The translations under genes were made by a program, and so were the position numbers. Positions 37,889-51,100 of a DNA stretch of 64,000 nucleotides are shown here, piece by piece. Source of the DNA: Rotaria macrura (lineage: Eukaryota; Rotifera; Eurotatoria; Philodinida; Philodinidae). The notes beneath the pieces were generated by a model. The model worked only from the letters and a program-made list of their open reading frames with translations, had not been told where the DNA came from and made no database searches. Numbering within the stretch: position 1 is the first letter of the stretch; every line of letters starts with the position of its first letter. The stretch is taken from assembly GCA_900239685.1 (NCBI GenBank), contig OENT01000904.1, forward strand, positions 1 to 64,000, read 5' to 3'.

Positions 37889-40495
37889 TCAATTATTTTT
37901 ATTCGATAGATTTGAACCAGAAGTTGTAATCGATGGTTGAATACAAGATATGGATTGTTCAATCAAAGAAAAGAATCGTTTATTTGTTGGTGATTTTATA
38001 AATGATGTTAATTCATCAATAATTAAATATTGCTGAAGACTTTTTGGTAAGATCGAAATTAATTCGATGCGTCGATCGATCAATGATTTCGTAGATTGTC
38101 GTATTTTTCGACGGCAAAGAGCTAAGAGTCGAAGAGGTGCTTGTTGACATAAAACTAAAATATTTTTTATGATTTCTCGACGTTGTTTGAATAAATAAAT
38201 ACGTTGATTGTCAATTAAGTATTTTAACATTTCAACATAGAAACTAAAGATAACACACAATTTACTATCTTTATTTTGTCTACAACTTATGTATGAGATA
38301 CAAGAGTCAAAAGCATGTTCTTAATCGTGTTGCCAGACTGTTCAAAAATGCCATCATTATGACACCATCTTCAGAATGTGACTCAAACCAAGAATCTTTG
38401 AAATAGTGATACTAGCATTTCCGACAATATATGCTACGGACACTTCTTCGTTCTGATTCATAACTATTGATTCTTGAAATAGGATACAGAGAGAGTACTT
38501 TAAGAGCACAGATTATTGTACAACTTTCACTTATTAAGTAATGAAAAACTTTTTTCAAAAAATTCAAACCCTGCTACACCATATTGTCAGCTATTGAATG
38601 CATGAAGATTTTTGCTAGAAAGAATAATATCTGCAGTATAAATTTTTAAGTGTGCATATATGCTCCAAGAACGAATTGGAGAAGCCCTGAAATCAAATAC
38701 TCCTCAAAAACGTTCGGGCGATTTTACGCCTGAGTGATGATTCTCTTGATATGTGATCACCTAAGATGATGACTGGTATTGGTTAGTAAAATAATGATTC
38801 GTGGAAAAAACGTATTATTCAAAAATTCTGTATCTTGAGGCAAAAGTCAAAAAATGGATGCAACCAATTTTTCTCAAATACGATTTACAAAAGATACTTT
38901 GTTGAGCTAAACGTTGGTGTAGCTGTATTCAAATTCGACGCATCATATAATTCAAAATAATTAACGAATAAAGACCTTTCAATCAAGTTACTAGAACGTT
39001 GTAAGAAATTCTTGAAAGAAATGCTTGGGTTTTAACTTTTCTTTCTTCTCCGATTCAATCTAAAATCAAACATCTACTACAAAATTTTTAGTTCAGGCAT
39101 TTCTCTTTCTAAAAGGACAGAATTAGATTCGTTCAGAACTTGGAAATGTCGTCTAACAAGGTTTAACATCATTCAAACATTTTCGTACTGCACTTATTTG
39201 TTCGATTACGAGTATTCTGAAATAAGAATATCGAATTTGGTGATTCTATTTGAGGTTTTCTCTATGAAAACTGGCTTAATCGAATATCCTTTTACACATA
39301 GAAACATTTCCTCGTTCATCCATTCACTGGGACAATGAATGAGAACTTGGAATTTCTGTTTCGTGAGAAAAGAAAGATTTCATTACCTATTACCACTCAT
39401 TTCAATAAAGGCACAATAAAGTAGTAAGAAGAATCGATTGATTGTTTCTTTATCTTTAATAATTCGCTGTAAGTAAAACATAATTAATTGCTTATAGTTT
39501 TCTATATACATTCGTTGAATAAAATAAATAATATGTTCGATATGATGATTAAATACAAATATATTTTGTGCTAGAAGAAGATTTCCGTAAGTTATACTAC
39601 ATGGCCAATGGGTTTCTTCGAATGTATTCCAAGCAATTTTTTCTAGATCAAAACGATTTTTTATTCGACAATAAAAAATCAAATCAAACAATGGAAACAA
39701 ATATGGAATATTTGGTGCATAACCAATAATAGCATATTTAAGTTCGATTTCATTCGATTGAAATTGATCGAGTAAGATTTCAACGATATTTAAACGCTCA
39801 TGATAGATATCTTCTTCATTGGGATTCGAATATGATAAACAACCAAGTGCATAACGCAATGGTGAATAGCCAAGAAAATTTTCATAACTATAATTAGCAT
39901 GATGATCTAATAGAATCTTAACGACTGATGGTACACCACGATAAATGGCATAGAACAAAGGTGTTAAACCTGACATATCTACATGATTTATATCAGCACC
40001 TTTTCTTAATAATAAACGAATGAGATCTTCTTCTGTTGATTCGCATAGCAATGAACGATATTCGATAGCATAAATCAATGGTGTTTTACCAAATCCTATT
40101 CAGAGAAAAATTCAACTGTGTACTTTTTCAACAGAAATCTTTTCTTTCGTACGATCAGTCAGATTTAAATTAGCATTATAATTACATAGAATGTCAATGA
40201 AAACTTCATCAGCCCAACCACATGCTCGATGAAAATCCGAAGCTAATATTGATCCCGTACGTCGATTTATATCAACATTGAATTCAAGTAAGGCAAATAC
40301 AGTATCTAGATGACCACCGATATAGGCAAGCCATAATGGTGTATTTCCCAATTCATCTGAATCATTAAGATCAGCCCCTTCACGATACATTTGTTCGACA
40401 TCATTCGTGCGTCCTTCAGTACATGCATCATGTATATTACGTGACATAAATGTCCATGGTAATAGATCCATATCTGTTTCGTAGACAAGTTTCAT
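37889..40495 (-). CDS. Ankyrin-repeat and SOCS-box (ASB-like) protein
   Basis: Probable substrate-recognition subunit of a Cullin-RING ubiquitin ligase: ankyrin repeats bind the target and the SOCS box binds Elongin B/C and Cullin-5. Three minus-strand exons in phase: 40495-40153, 40095-39387 and 38243-37889; about 468 residues. The first two exons hold at least five ankyrin units, with signatures NIHDACTEGRTNDVEQMYRE, LGNTPLWLAYIGGH, FGKTPLIYAIEY, DMSGLTPLFYAIYRG and FLGYSPLRYALG. A less regular middle region follows. The last exon has the BC-box-like APLRLLALCRRKIRQ and the Cul-box-like ISILPKSLQQYLI, then a polar tail. The first intron is 57 bp; the second is 1.1 kb and shows nothing else. 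The gene is convergent with FAM177. Assignment to a particular ASB member is not possible. Confidence 0.85.
38244..39386 (-). other. 1.1-kb intron of the ankyrin-SOCS gene
   Basis: Read on the minus strand it begins GTAATG and ends CTTTAG. No ORF, repeat or element stands out inside it. Confidence 0.55.
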
Positions 40496-43257
40496 ATTTG
40501 AAAATTAAACCAATCGATTTATCGGTATCGAGCGAAAAAAATAGTCAACATAGAAAATACGTTTTGAATGAAACGGAAAAATGAACAAGAAAGATGTTGT
40601 TAAGATGAAATTTAAGGATGGGGTTTGGGACGAAGTTTTTGATATGTTTACGTATTTAATTCACTCCTTCCAGGGGAAAAATTGGAAGATAGAAATAGCT
40701 TCATCTACCGCCTTGATTATGCTTTTTTTTGCTTACAGTGTAACTATGACATTCGAAAAAAAACAGCACATATTATTTTTACATTCAAAACAATTTGATT
40801 ATTATTATCAATTGATATGAGCTTGGAAGTATTTTACTATTTAACTGGGTTCGATGAATTATCGCATTAGGATATAACAGTATTTTACTGAGCATCAATA
40901 TCAATTTCGAAAGTTGTTGATCATTATCTACAAGAATAACATGCCACTAATTGGTGAACTAATTTTTCAACAAATAAAATCATTCGTATCCAAAATAAAT
41001 TAGTATCCGGTGAATCTATATGGTTTAGGACCAATCTTCTGATTTATATATCATAAAAATGGTTGAAGTATTATAAGATATTAATTTAATTGTATGTACA
41101 AGAGTTCTGTCAAGTTGATTTTGAAATCTATTATTATTTTTTGATTAATCTCAAGTAGCTGTGCCATATTTCGTAGATCGAAGCTTTCAATTAACGTCTT
41201 TTAGAGAAATAAAAAGAAAAAAGCCTCAACAACCCGGGAGAATCAATCTGATACTAGATCAGACCGGATCTGATCGGATCATATCCAATCAACCGTTAAA
41301 ATCGGATTGAATTTCGCGAGACCGATCCAATGGATAAATCCTATTTTCTTAATTAAGTGCTAATTAGTACCTGTTGGCATTACTAGAGATGTTGTCAAAT
41401 GCCTAAAGTAGGATCTTAATGACATTTCAACTCTCGAATTCTGATAGGATTTCGTCAGTTTTATAAAAAAAAGTATACAATCTGCTTGGATTCTCATTGG
41501 ATTACAATGAAATCCGATTATCAGAATGATTCTTCTGAGAATGTTAACAGCGTAAGGTGACAGCTCAATTCGTCACATGATTCTATAGTTAAAGATTTCT
41601 CTTTTCAGAATACAAATGTTGCGTTTATTATTTCATATATTTGAGAATCGTCCAAACGAGTACAATATATAATGAAAAAATAAGAAGAGATCCGGTCGAT
41701 ATTAATTACAATCAAATATTGTGAGAAATATTTTTCAAGAATTAATCAAGTAGAAATTGATCATAACCATGCACTCGGCGTACAATTTGTTTTTTAAGTT
41801 TACGGTGACACGCTATTTCCAGGTTTGGTTGATTACCTTGAAGACACTGGCAACTCCACCATATCGGCTACTTGGCGGCCACCCCTTCTTCCCACGAACG
41901 TTTTCCTATTTTCCCTATATCAGAAAGGAATTGTGCTAAATCACATAGAAGCCGAAAACTGTTGTTGTGAGCAGTATCGCTACTTTCTAGCTAATTTTCT
42001 AGATCCACCATACTGCTTGAAGGATTCGAGTGATGCAGATTTCGATAGTTCAAAACGAATTTTTCAGCTATAATTTAATAATTGTCGGATGGAGCATGAA
42101 AACACAAGTTACAAACACATTGTCCCAACTTCCTACGAAGTTATTAGACCGAGGCAAATCAGGAAGGACACGATCGAAGATATTCCAGAATTAATTCTAA
42201 AATAATTGATTTTGAACTAATTTCTCTCTAATTGAATTGAATTGAGCATTTGAGTCTCTCGATATAAGTGATAAAGAGGTAGAATTAAAAGGTAAATTTG
42301 TTGCAGATGACTATGGACCTGTCCAACTGGACTTGTTATGATTGTTGAGGTGGATTATTGTTCTCGACTAATATTTGTCAATTCCATAGCACTTGATGTA
42401 TGTAAAACTTCATCTAGTAAATGTTATACGGTTGCTGTTTCTTCATGCATTAAAAAATCAGCATCATACTGTGTAGATTTCGGTTCAATTTAAGAATATG
42501 ATAATTATGGTCAACGATCTATAATTGTAGGTATCACCAATAAAATAAGGAGAAAATCAGTTTAGAGCTTACCAATAATTCGATGTGAAGTCGAATTAAA
42601 CATCGCTAATGTATACTTTGTTACGTATTTTTGATTTCTATCATTTTTAATTATACTGTTGGATCATATGGAAATATACTGACTTTAGCAAATTCTGTCG
42701 AGCAATGCGCAGGTATTCCAGAAAAATCGTATAACTTGGAAAATAGCTGCACAGATTCTCGATTGTTCATGGATTTTTATGTTGTTTTATTTTGTTATCA
42801 AAGGAATTGATTCCACTCTTGTTTTACGAAATTCAAATTGTAAACATATCACGGCAAGTGTATTACCAAACAATAATCACTACAATCAATTATACCCAGA
42901 AAGATAATCAGAGTTAATGAAGACTTATTTCAGAATATGTAACTATCATCAGTACTCTTGTCTTTGTCCATCTATAAATCATTTCATTAGTTTCCCCTGA
43001 TTAACTAATTGAAAAATGTTGAAATGTAATAAACGCTGTTCAAGCAGTATGTAGTCAATGTTGAGATGGAATACGCAGGAGGTCAAGCCACTGTAGATGG
43101 AAGTGATCCGATAGGGTCCTTCCTTGACTCTGTGATACATGAAAGGTCGGTAGCTTTCGCAATGAATGCTATCATAGATTTCCAAAAAAATCGATTGCGA
43201 TGAGAAGAAGTTCTGTTAGCAACAATATATATTCACGAACAAATGCAATATTACTTA
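40496..43257. other. Intergenic stretch left of the mariner element
   Basis: No supported gene. A 79-codon frame at 40581-40820 with one hydrophobic stretch and frames at 41757-42073 show no known motif. A possible small inverted-repeat element lies at 41239-41533 (listed separately). Decayed coding sequence between 42100 and 42550 is suspected but could not be assigned. Confidence 0.4.
41239..41533. mobile_element. Possible short inverted-repeat element
   Basis: AGAATCAATCTGATA at 41239-41253 and TATCAGAATGATTCT at 41519-41533 are inverted copies (14 of 15 bases). Next to the left copy, GATCAGACCGGATCTGATC is nearly self-complementary. No target duplication was found and nothing coding is inside. 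Confidence 0.3.
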
Positions 43258-44560
43258 GGTCTGACCAAAAGTTCTGCAATCTAAAATAAATTAAAAAAAA
43301 GAGAAAGTTCAAGTTTTATTTCACTAAATCTTCAAAATAGCCCCCATGAGTATTTATACAAAGTTCCATCATTTTTAACAACTTGTCAAAAGTTTTTTTA
43401 TTTTCTTCTTCTGAAATATTTTTCACCAATTTGGATACCGCACGAGCTAATGATGTTCCATTTGGTTGATCGATTAAATTATACGTTTGATCTAATCATT
43501 TAGCCAATAATCACATGGTGCAAATGCAGGTCAATATGATGGATGTGGCATTATATTTATACCTTCTTCTGCTAAATAATTAATAACATCAGAATGAATA
43601 TGGGATCGAGCATTGTCGTGAAGCAATTTGATATCTTGTGTACCTGCTAATCTTCTTTGTTTCCATATTTCCTTGGCAACATGCTTGAGGCAATTTTCAA
43701 TACGGTAGTTGTGATTCATAGTCTTGCCTTCATCAACACAATGTATAAGAACAGGACCATTTGAATTAAAGAAAATAGAAAATCAATTTTTTGATTCAAA
43801 TTTGTTTCGACGGACTAGAGTAATTGGTGATTTTCTTTCGCCAACCCAGCTTGCGTTCTTTGACTTTTGATGAATCTGCTTATGTTAAATCTACGTTTCA
43901 TCCCCTGTTCTAATATCACATAATCGCCAGGAACCATTTTGAAATTTCGTGAAATTTTCACGGCAAAGTTTAACTCGCTGTTGTTTTTTTTTATCAGTTA
44001 GTTGATGGGATACCTAACGAGATGTAACATTTTTCATCGTGAGACAGTCGTGGATAATTCTTTCTATTGTACGATGAGAGAGAGAGAGAGAATTCTCAAC
44101 TATAATTTCATCATAAGTTGCATGTGGATCATTGCTGATAACTTGTCGAATCAGTTCAATATATTCAATCTGTCAGTTCGGATACTGGACTACCAGATCG
44201 AAGGTCATCATTGACATCTTCTCTTCCTTCACGAAAACGTTTTGCCTATCTTTTAGCTGTTGTATATAATGGAGCACTAGATTCCAGAGCAGTTACGAGT
44301 TCTCCATGAATTATCTTTGGATCTATTTCCAAAAAAGTTCAAATTTTTATATAGTATTCATTGAGTTCACTATTCATTAAAAATACGTTTTTGGTTCAAA
44401 TGATATTTTATCTGAAAAAGTACTATAGCTAAGTCAAAAATAGATTAACTATATTCATCATCATAGATAAAACATTCCACTATTTATCCATCCAACAATC
44501 TCTTGAATGTTAATTGGTTTATAAAATTGCCCATAACGATTGCAGACTTTTGGTTAGACC
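43258..44560 (-). mobile_element. Decayed mariner transposon with TA duplications
   Basis: A 1303-bp element is bounded by inverted repeats GGTCTGACCAAAAGTTCTGC (left) and, on the other strand, GGTCTAACCAAAAGTCTGC (right), differing by one substitution and one base length. TA dinucleotides flank it (43256-43257 and 44561-44562), the mariner target duplication. Between them on the minus strand is a broken transposase. Length, ends and the catalytic spacing all fit the mariner family. Confidence 0.9.
43312..44377 (-). pseudogene. Broken mariner transposase
   Basis: Reads on the minus strand from ATG at 44377. An HTH-like part includes AKRFREGREDVNDDLRSG, followed by FNSNGPVLI, the catalytic LLHDNARSH and, 34 residues later, the last acidic residue in APCDYWL, giving the DD34D spacing of mariner. 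In-frame stops occur early (near residue 13), in the DNA-binding region, and between HPSY and the last catalytic Asp, so no active enzyme is made. A related N-terminal ATG and a C-terminal tail near 43320-43500 remain readable. It is a dead copy. Confidence 0.88.
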
Positions 44561-44562
44561 TA

Positions 44563-46364
44563 AGTATATATGTTTCATAATTATTTTATTATTTATTTTT
44601 ATTAAACACGAATTTTTTAACATATCTTTTACCTAACTCAAGAATGCATGCATCAACAATCTTCGTAATATAAAGCATAAAAGCTTTCTCTGTGTAAGAC
44701 GTTGAATACGTCGACGAACAGTTTTACTGTTCCAATAAATTTATACGTTAATAATGCTCTCTGTGGTAATAAAGTTTTCTTCAATGCATTAACTAGGCAT
44801 CAATTATTCTGATCTCTCATCAAATGAGCTTAATATTTTCGAATAAACAGCTTATTATATAGTCAACTGAGTTGATATAATCAAACAAAAACAAAATTAA
44901 AAAATAATCGATGTGAAAGTTAGAAAGAACATAGTAATTGACTATTCTTCTTGCTAGACAATATAAAAGTGATGTTGAAATGGAAAACAAATTTTCAACC
45001 TAAATTTCGACTAACTGTTTGTGTCTGATGAAAAATAGAACAGTATAGTCGTATAATGACTGATTCGATAAATGTAAGACATGCATCCGGCGCTAATATC
45101 CATATTTGAGAAGAGAATGAGATGAACTTAGTGCGCTACCATCCTTCATAGCCTTCCTCATAATGACTCATCGTCAATTTGAAGAAATATTGCCATCTTG
45201 TCCCCGTTTTGGAATCGCATACACAAGTGGCTATACTTCGATAGTAACAAGCCCGATTGGGTTACAAATAGAAATATGACAGCGACACTAATATTACAAA
45301 TGATATAAATACTTTCATTCGTAGATTAGTCGAATTGTGCAATAAAGATCAACATATCCTGTTCTTGACACATCGTATGAAGATCCAGTAACTCAACTGA
45401 TTGATACTGTTCACTGAATCTATTAACATTTCAGATTTGGGCCCCCGAAAGACTTTAAACTAGCAATGGTTGCCTAGTTTCGTGACAATTACTAGGAAAA
45501 ACAAGGATCTAACAGCTATACACTTCAGGAATTTGGGTTGAAACATGAAACAATAGTAAAATATTATGAAGTGGGCAACAAAATGTTCCTCAGTTCCCAA
45601 AAATAATCTACAAAATTTTGTGGGATAATTAAAGAGCAATCATTGTCATAAGATTTTGCTGCATAGTCTATGTCCTACTGAAGTGAAAATCGGAACTGTT
45701 CAGTGACTATTCATTTGAGTAATCCAACTGATACTCTGTCATGAATCTTAATCTTTTCCAAGAAGATCGTGTGAATCCTGATGAAGGTGTACTACTGTGA
45801 AATGATCACGATCTTGACAGAATATTAGGGTTTGAGTGTGGTGACTGCAGATATTTTTTATCACCAGACGTGCACCTACACTCAGAAGTAGAGATTCGCT
45901 CACAAAACTACAAATTCATCCACGCCTAACACCTTTTTCCTGGTTTCAATCAAGCAAGCGTGTGAACATTTTCATTTACCCCATCCAAATTGACTTCAAA
46001 TCAATTGTCTCAAAAGCGAAATCGGAATTTGTTATGCATCATGTGATGAAGAGCCAAGCACAATTCCACATCATGTGCTCCGTGAATTTCAATCAACTAT
46101 TATTGGTGTTTTATCTTCAAATTAAAGATTATTTTAAAATATTCAAGGTGAACAACCCGAGGGGGGACGAAGAAGGTTCATGAAAATCTTGATACACGAT
46201 TGAAAAGAATCGCACTATCTTATTAGGTTAAAAATATTAAAGAATATTTAACTTGAACAGCTGTTAACGAAAAATTAAGTGCTTGAATATTTTAAATAAA
46301 CTTATTGATATCTATGCAATAAAAATGCATAATTACAGTTTAGGAAGAAATTTAAGTGTATGAA
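44563..46364. other. Spacer right of the mariner element
   Basis: AT-rich sequence with no recognised gene. A 73-codon plus frame at 45962-46183 shows no family motif. Parts near 45120-45470 look like decayed coding sequence but could not be assigned. Confidence 0.35.
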
Positions 46365-46715
46365 ACGCCCAGGTCGAACAAGCACGACCGTAAACGACCG
46401 TATACGGAGGAATACGGCAAAATACATGGTCCAGTATTACGATCGTATATATCCGTGTCGTATACGAGCAAATACGACGATATACGGAGAGAAAAACGAT
46501 CGTTTACGGTCCTCGTATACAAAATCCGTAAACGGTTTCCGTTTTCCACCGTATTTCTCCATATACGATCGTATGTGCCCGTATACGATACGGCGATATA
46601 CGACCGTAATACTGGACCATGTAAAACGCTAAAATACGACCGTTTACGGTCGTGTGAGGAGCGTATACGGTCGTTTACAGCCGTATACGAAGTCCGTAAT
46701 CGTCGACCTGGGCGT
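46365..46715. mobile_element. CGTATACG-rich palindromic element
   Basis: About 350 bp with inverted tips ACGCCCAGGTCGA and TCGACCTGGGCGT. An inner inverted pair, CATGGTCCAGTATTACG (about 46424) and CGTAATACTGGACCATG (about 46606), makes a nested palindrome. The interior is packed with variants of CGTATACG, CGTTTACGG and CGTAAACG, with at least six CGTATAC cores. It is rich in CpG in an AT-rich, CpG-poor background. Open frames on both strands (46356-46748 plus, 46352-47026 minus) follow from the lack of stops in such repeats. No clear target duplication. Confidence 0.65.
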
Positions 46716-48149
46716 AGACTTATGATTGAAAAAGCCCCTAATTCATGAACTGTTGATGCTTTTAACCTCTCCAATACAGAAAGTACCATTATTTCAGGTG
46801 AACGCACATTGAAAAAACAACATGCTATCTTCAAGAACCATTTTTGAACAATCGTATTTGTATTCTCTCTTAAATATTTCACAATTATACAGAAAAAGGT
46901 ATTAATATCATAAAAAGGCACAGTTTGTAGTACTAAATCAATCTGACGATGTGGATCAGAGCTGAAGTTGAAACGCTTCGCTGTATGCTTGGAATTATCC
47001 TGAAGTAAATAAGCCCACCTACACATGAACTTTTAATTATGCAAAAGTCAACTTAGTTTCACAGAATTCACTTTTGATAAAATTTTTAAGAAATGCAGAA
47101 ATGTTCATTCTAGGGTTCAGCGGAAAAAAAGGCAGGTCATGATAAAAATAAATTTTTATCACTTGCAAATATTGTTGGAGAAATGCAAAGTGTGGAAATG
47201 ATATATGAGTAAGTTACACGAAAAAATGGGATGTCCGAAGTCATTTGACCAACGGCTTGCGTAGATTTTGATAATACCACATCTATTTGGAATTCATTTA
47301 TGTCATTTGTAAACTCAATCACAAATATTTTAAGCATAACGAATAATTTTTAATTGCATTGCGCATGAATACCCTCAGCAACACTAATATTCTCATTCAA
47401 CATTGATTGTGAATTAAACCATCACACTCTCTGAGTGATTCAAAGCAATTGGTAAGCTGAATGACTTTTACAACCATCCTGTACGATGTATAGTCAGCAC
47501 TTCGAATTAAATTCAACTTCGACTGTCAAAGTAGCTCTTATATGGTAAGTGAACACTAGTAACAATATGTAGTTTCATTTATACCTTGAACTGCGAGGAA
47601 GAACTGCTTTTGCTTAAAATGAGAATGCCAATCGTTGCAAAAATGAATAAATTGAAGTACAAATTAGTCCCAGTATATAAATCACATCCAAGAAACTTCG
47701 CAAATTTTATGAGAATAGAATTTTTTCATATGCTTCTGGAATATTTTTGATAAAGTATCCATTCAAAAACCATTCCCGAAAGAAACCCTAGAAAACGTCA
47801 ACTACTAGTCGAAAGATCGAAACATTGTAAGTGGCAAGTTTTAACCAAAGTTATCTTCAACTATCTACCCCCTTGACACAACAAACAGAGAAGTTCACCA
47901 TACAGCACTAGATCACACACTTACCGAATTATTTCAAACGTAGACATCTTTTTTTTCATATGCACCGTACACTTTCAAGTAAAACACATGTGGGGATCCT
48001 ACCATCGAGCTTCAATTGTAACTGAACGGCTTGAACCAGTAGCTGTATGTTCATATGAATGATTCTCATTGCATCAAACATACAGTTGCAAATCTCGTGG
48101 TTAAGTGCTACACAGACAATAAATTTTAATAACAATTGATCTATTCTTT
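46716..48149. other. Spacer before the tandem array
   Basis: No gene is recognised. The last few hundred bases share words with the array that follows, so the array may begin earlier than stated in a more decayed form. Confidence 0.35.
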
Positions 48150-51100
48150 TCCACGCAGAATATCTCCTAAAATTAACTTAAAAAATTATTCAAAGTCATT
48201 ACATCATCATGGAATAATTCTAAGCAGATTCTTGTTCAATTATTTAATAACTCAGTAAAAAATGACATGAAAAACACAAGAGTGAAATGTGCACGGCCTA
48301 TGAATAATTCTAAGAAAACTCTAATTCAATTATTCGACACTCCATTAATCAATAAAAGCAAAATACAAAACTAAACGGTATATAGCATATGAATTACCCT
48401 AAGAANAAGAAAGATTACATTCGAATATTGTATATTCAAATGACCAATATCAATTAAACTTAAAATTGAGGATAGTATGGCGAATGAATTATTCTAAGGA
48501 CGGTTACATTCAAATATTGTATATTCAAGTGATCAATATCAATTAAGCATAAAATTGAGGGAATTATGGGCGTGTGAACTATCCTAAGAACGACCCGATT
48601 CAACATTTTCACACTCTAATATTTGGCTACAACAAATCTCAAGATTGAAGAAATACAAGTTACATGAATATTCAGAACCAATGTCATGTTCAGAAATTTT
48701 CCTCCATCGCAGCAAATGTTAGTAGAATAAAAGATTAAACAACGTATGGCATATGATTAGTCACAAGGATGCTTGAATTCATTTATTCTATTGCTAGGCT
48801 CGCAGCCACAGCAAATTTCAAGATTGAAAATTTCACCGATTATGAATCGTTTCAAGACTCAGTTTCAATATATCTTGTAATGAAATCAAGAGCTAAACTG
48901 ATTTTGATGAAGAAGAATGCGCGGAACAATGAATTACCAAAACAGCAAGCTGATTCAAGTTTTTCATTCGTTTGCTCTCTAAAATCAAGATCTTCAGACA
49001 TTATGAGAAGAGCGTAAAAATGAAATAGGTTCTATTCCATCGGTTGAAGTGTTTTCATCGAAGGTATCATTCCCTTTCGGAATGAAGTTTAGTACTAAAT
49101 CACTTAGTCGACGATAAAATGGATAATGAATTTTCATAATAATGAATGTATTCATCTATTCTTCCATCTGTTTGCTAAACTCGCACAGCTCTTGATTGTC
49201 AGTGGTCACATTTTGCATGTAGGATTTCTAGCAAGATTACCATAAAGTATTTCACAAACTTCTGGTTAAGGCTCGAATGTATATCACATTCCATAGTATG
49301 GATGGAATATGAATAGCTTTTATTATGAGTTTGTTCAGTTATTTCACTCAATTCTACGTGGATCCTGAAACATACAATATGATGCGATGCGATTATGTAA
49401 GTAACCAGAATCAACAACTACTTTTTTCCATTATATCAGTTCTTCGGGCCAAGTTATATTATTTCATCTTGTCTACAGAAATCATTTGTCAAATAAATCA
49501 TTCTCAGCAATGTTTCATTCAAGTATTCAATTTCCCCTGAAGAGAATCTAGTCACTTGATAAATTGAACCAGGATTCTTTAAAAAGTGAATAGATTGAAT
49601 TAAAGTGTCATTCAAGTATATTCTTCCATTCGAACTCAAGTAAATCAACCGATCGCATTGCCAACAGCCCATTTCATAGATGAATATTTTTTATTATGAT
49701 TTGAGTTAAGTATGTCATTTACTTCGTAGCAAAATCTGACATAGGTTCACCTGAGCAAACTCCCTTGAAAAGTAAATAGTTACAACCATGATTGCATTCA
49801 AGTATATTATTCACTTCAAATTCAATTACGCCACATGATTACATCACTGAAGTCTTTCCACAAAAGAATCTTTCTAATTATCATTTTCTTCAAGTATACG
49901 GATCACTTCAGAGCAAATAGTATTACTTGATCACGTGAATAACGTCTCTCTGCAAATGAATCTTTCTAAGAATCATTTACTTCAAATATACTGATCAATC
50001 CACAGTGAATTGTGACGCCTGATCATGTGGCTAACTTCTCTCTCCAAAAGAATATTTATAAGAATCATTTCCTTCCAGTATACTGAAGACTGCGTAGTGA
50101 ATTGTGTCACTTGGCCATATCATCGAAGATAATAATACAATTGAATAGTTATAACCAAAGTTCTATTCAATTACATTACTCGCTTCAGAACAATTTATCT
50201 CAATCGATCACATTAGCAGGGATCCATTAACAGATGAAAACTTGTAAGTATGGCTTCATTCAAATATATCAGCCGAAAGAAACGAAAGTGGTTCTGAGTC
50301 AAGTTTTTTTAGGATATCTAAAATATGATTCGGTCGAACAAAAAATCTGTTCGGATATGCCACACTTAAATGGACTACTATATGTTATTAATATTGATGA
50401 AAACCACATCACGAATGTATAAGTTTGATAATAATTTTGTTCAAATAAATCGTATATCTCGAAACGAAGTGTGTCACTCGGTCATACCAGCATAGACCTG
50501 TTGAAAGAAGAATCTTTCTAAGCATGATTTCATTCAAGTATATCCGTTGCTGTATATAGTAGCGAGTTATTCGACAAGTTCAGAAACATTTTGCGACAAA
50601 TGTATCGTTCCAATTATAGTTTGGTTCGAGTACATTACCTACTTCGAGGTCAAGTTGTCTTCTGAGTAACAGATGAAATTAAACATGTTTAATAGTTATC
50701 TTTAACAAATACTTGGTACAAATACGATGTATATTTCGGAAAAAACTGCATAAAATAAATTGATCGAAATTGATAGAGTTAATGAATTGTTCTGAGTAGA
50801 ATTCCATTCAAGTATCTTCCTCATGCTGAAACGAACTATGTCATTCGATCACAGTAGTTTATGAATTTCAGAGAAACGAACTTCTATGATGAACATCTTA
50901 TTCAATTATATCACACGCTTCCAAGCAATACATGTCACTAAATCTTACAATCAATTGTTTCGTGACAATCGCAATCTTATAACCAACATTTTATTAAATT
51001 ATATTGATTTGTTTAAAGTGAAACATGTTACGGGATCATATTAAAGAATATTTCTTGATAAATAAATTGTTTTAATTATTATTTCATTCAAGTATATCCT

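Noticed and set aside
40581-40820. 79-codon plus ORF upstream of the ankyrin-SOCS gene
   Set aside because: It has one hydrophobic stretch but no homology by recall and no splice partner; it lies where the divergent promoter should be.
46352-47026. 224-codon minus frame and overlapping plus frames
   Set aside because: The open length comes from CGTATACG-type repeats without stops; both strands give similar Arg/Tyr-rich strings.
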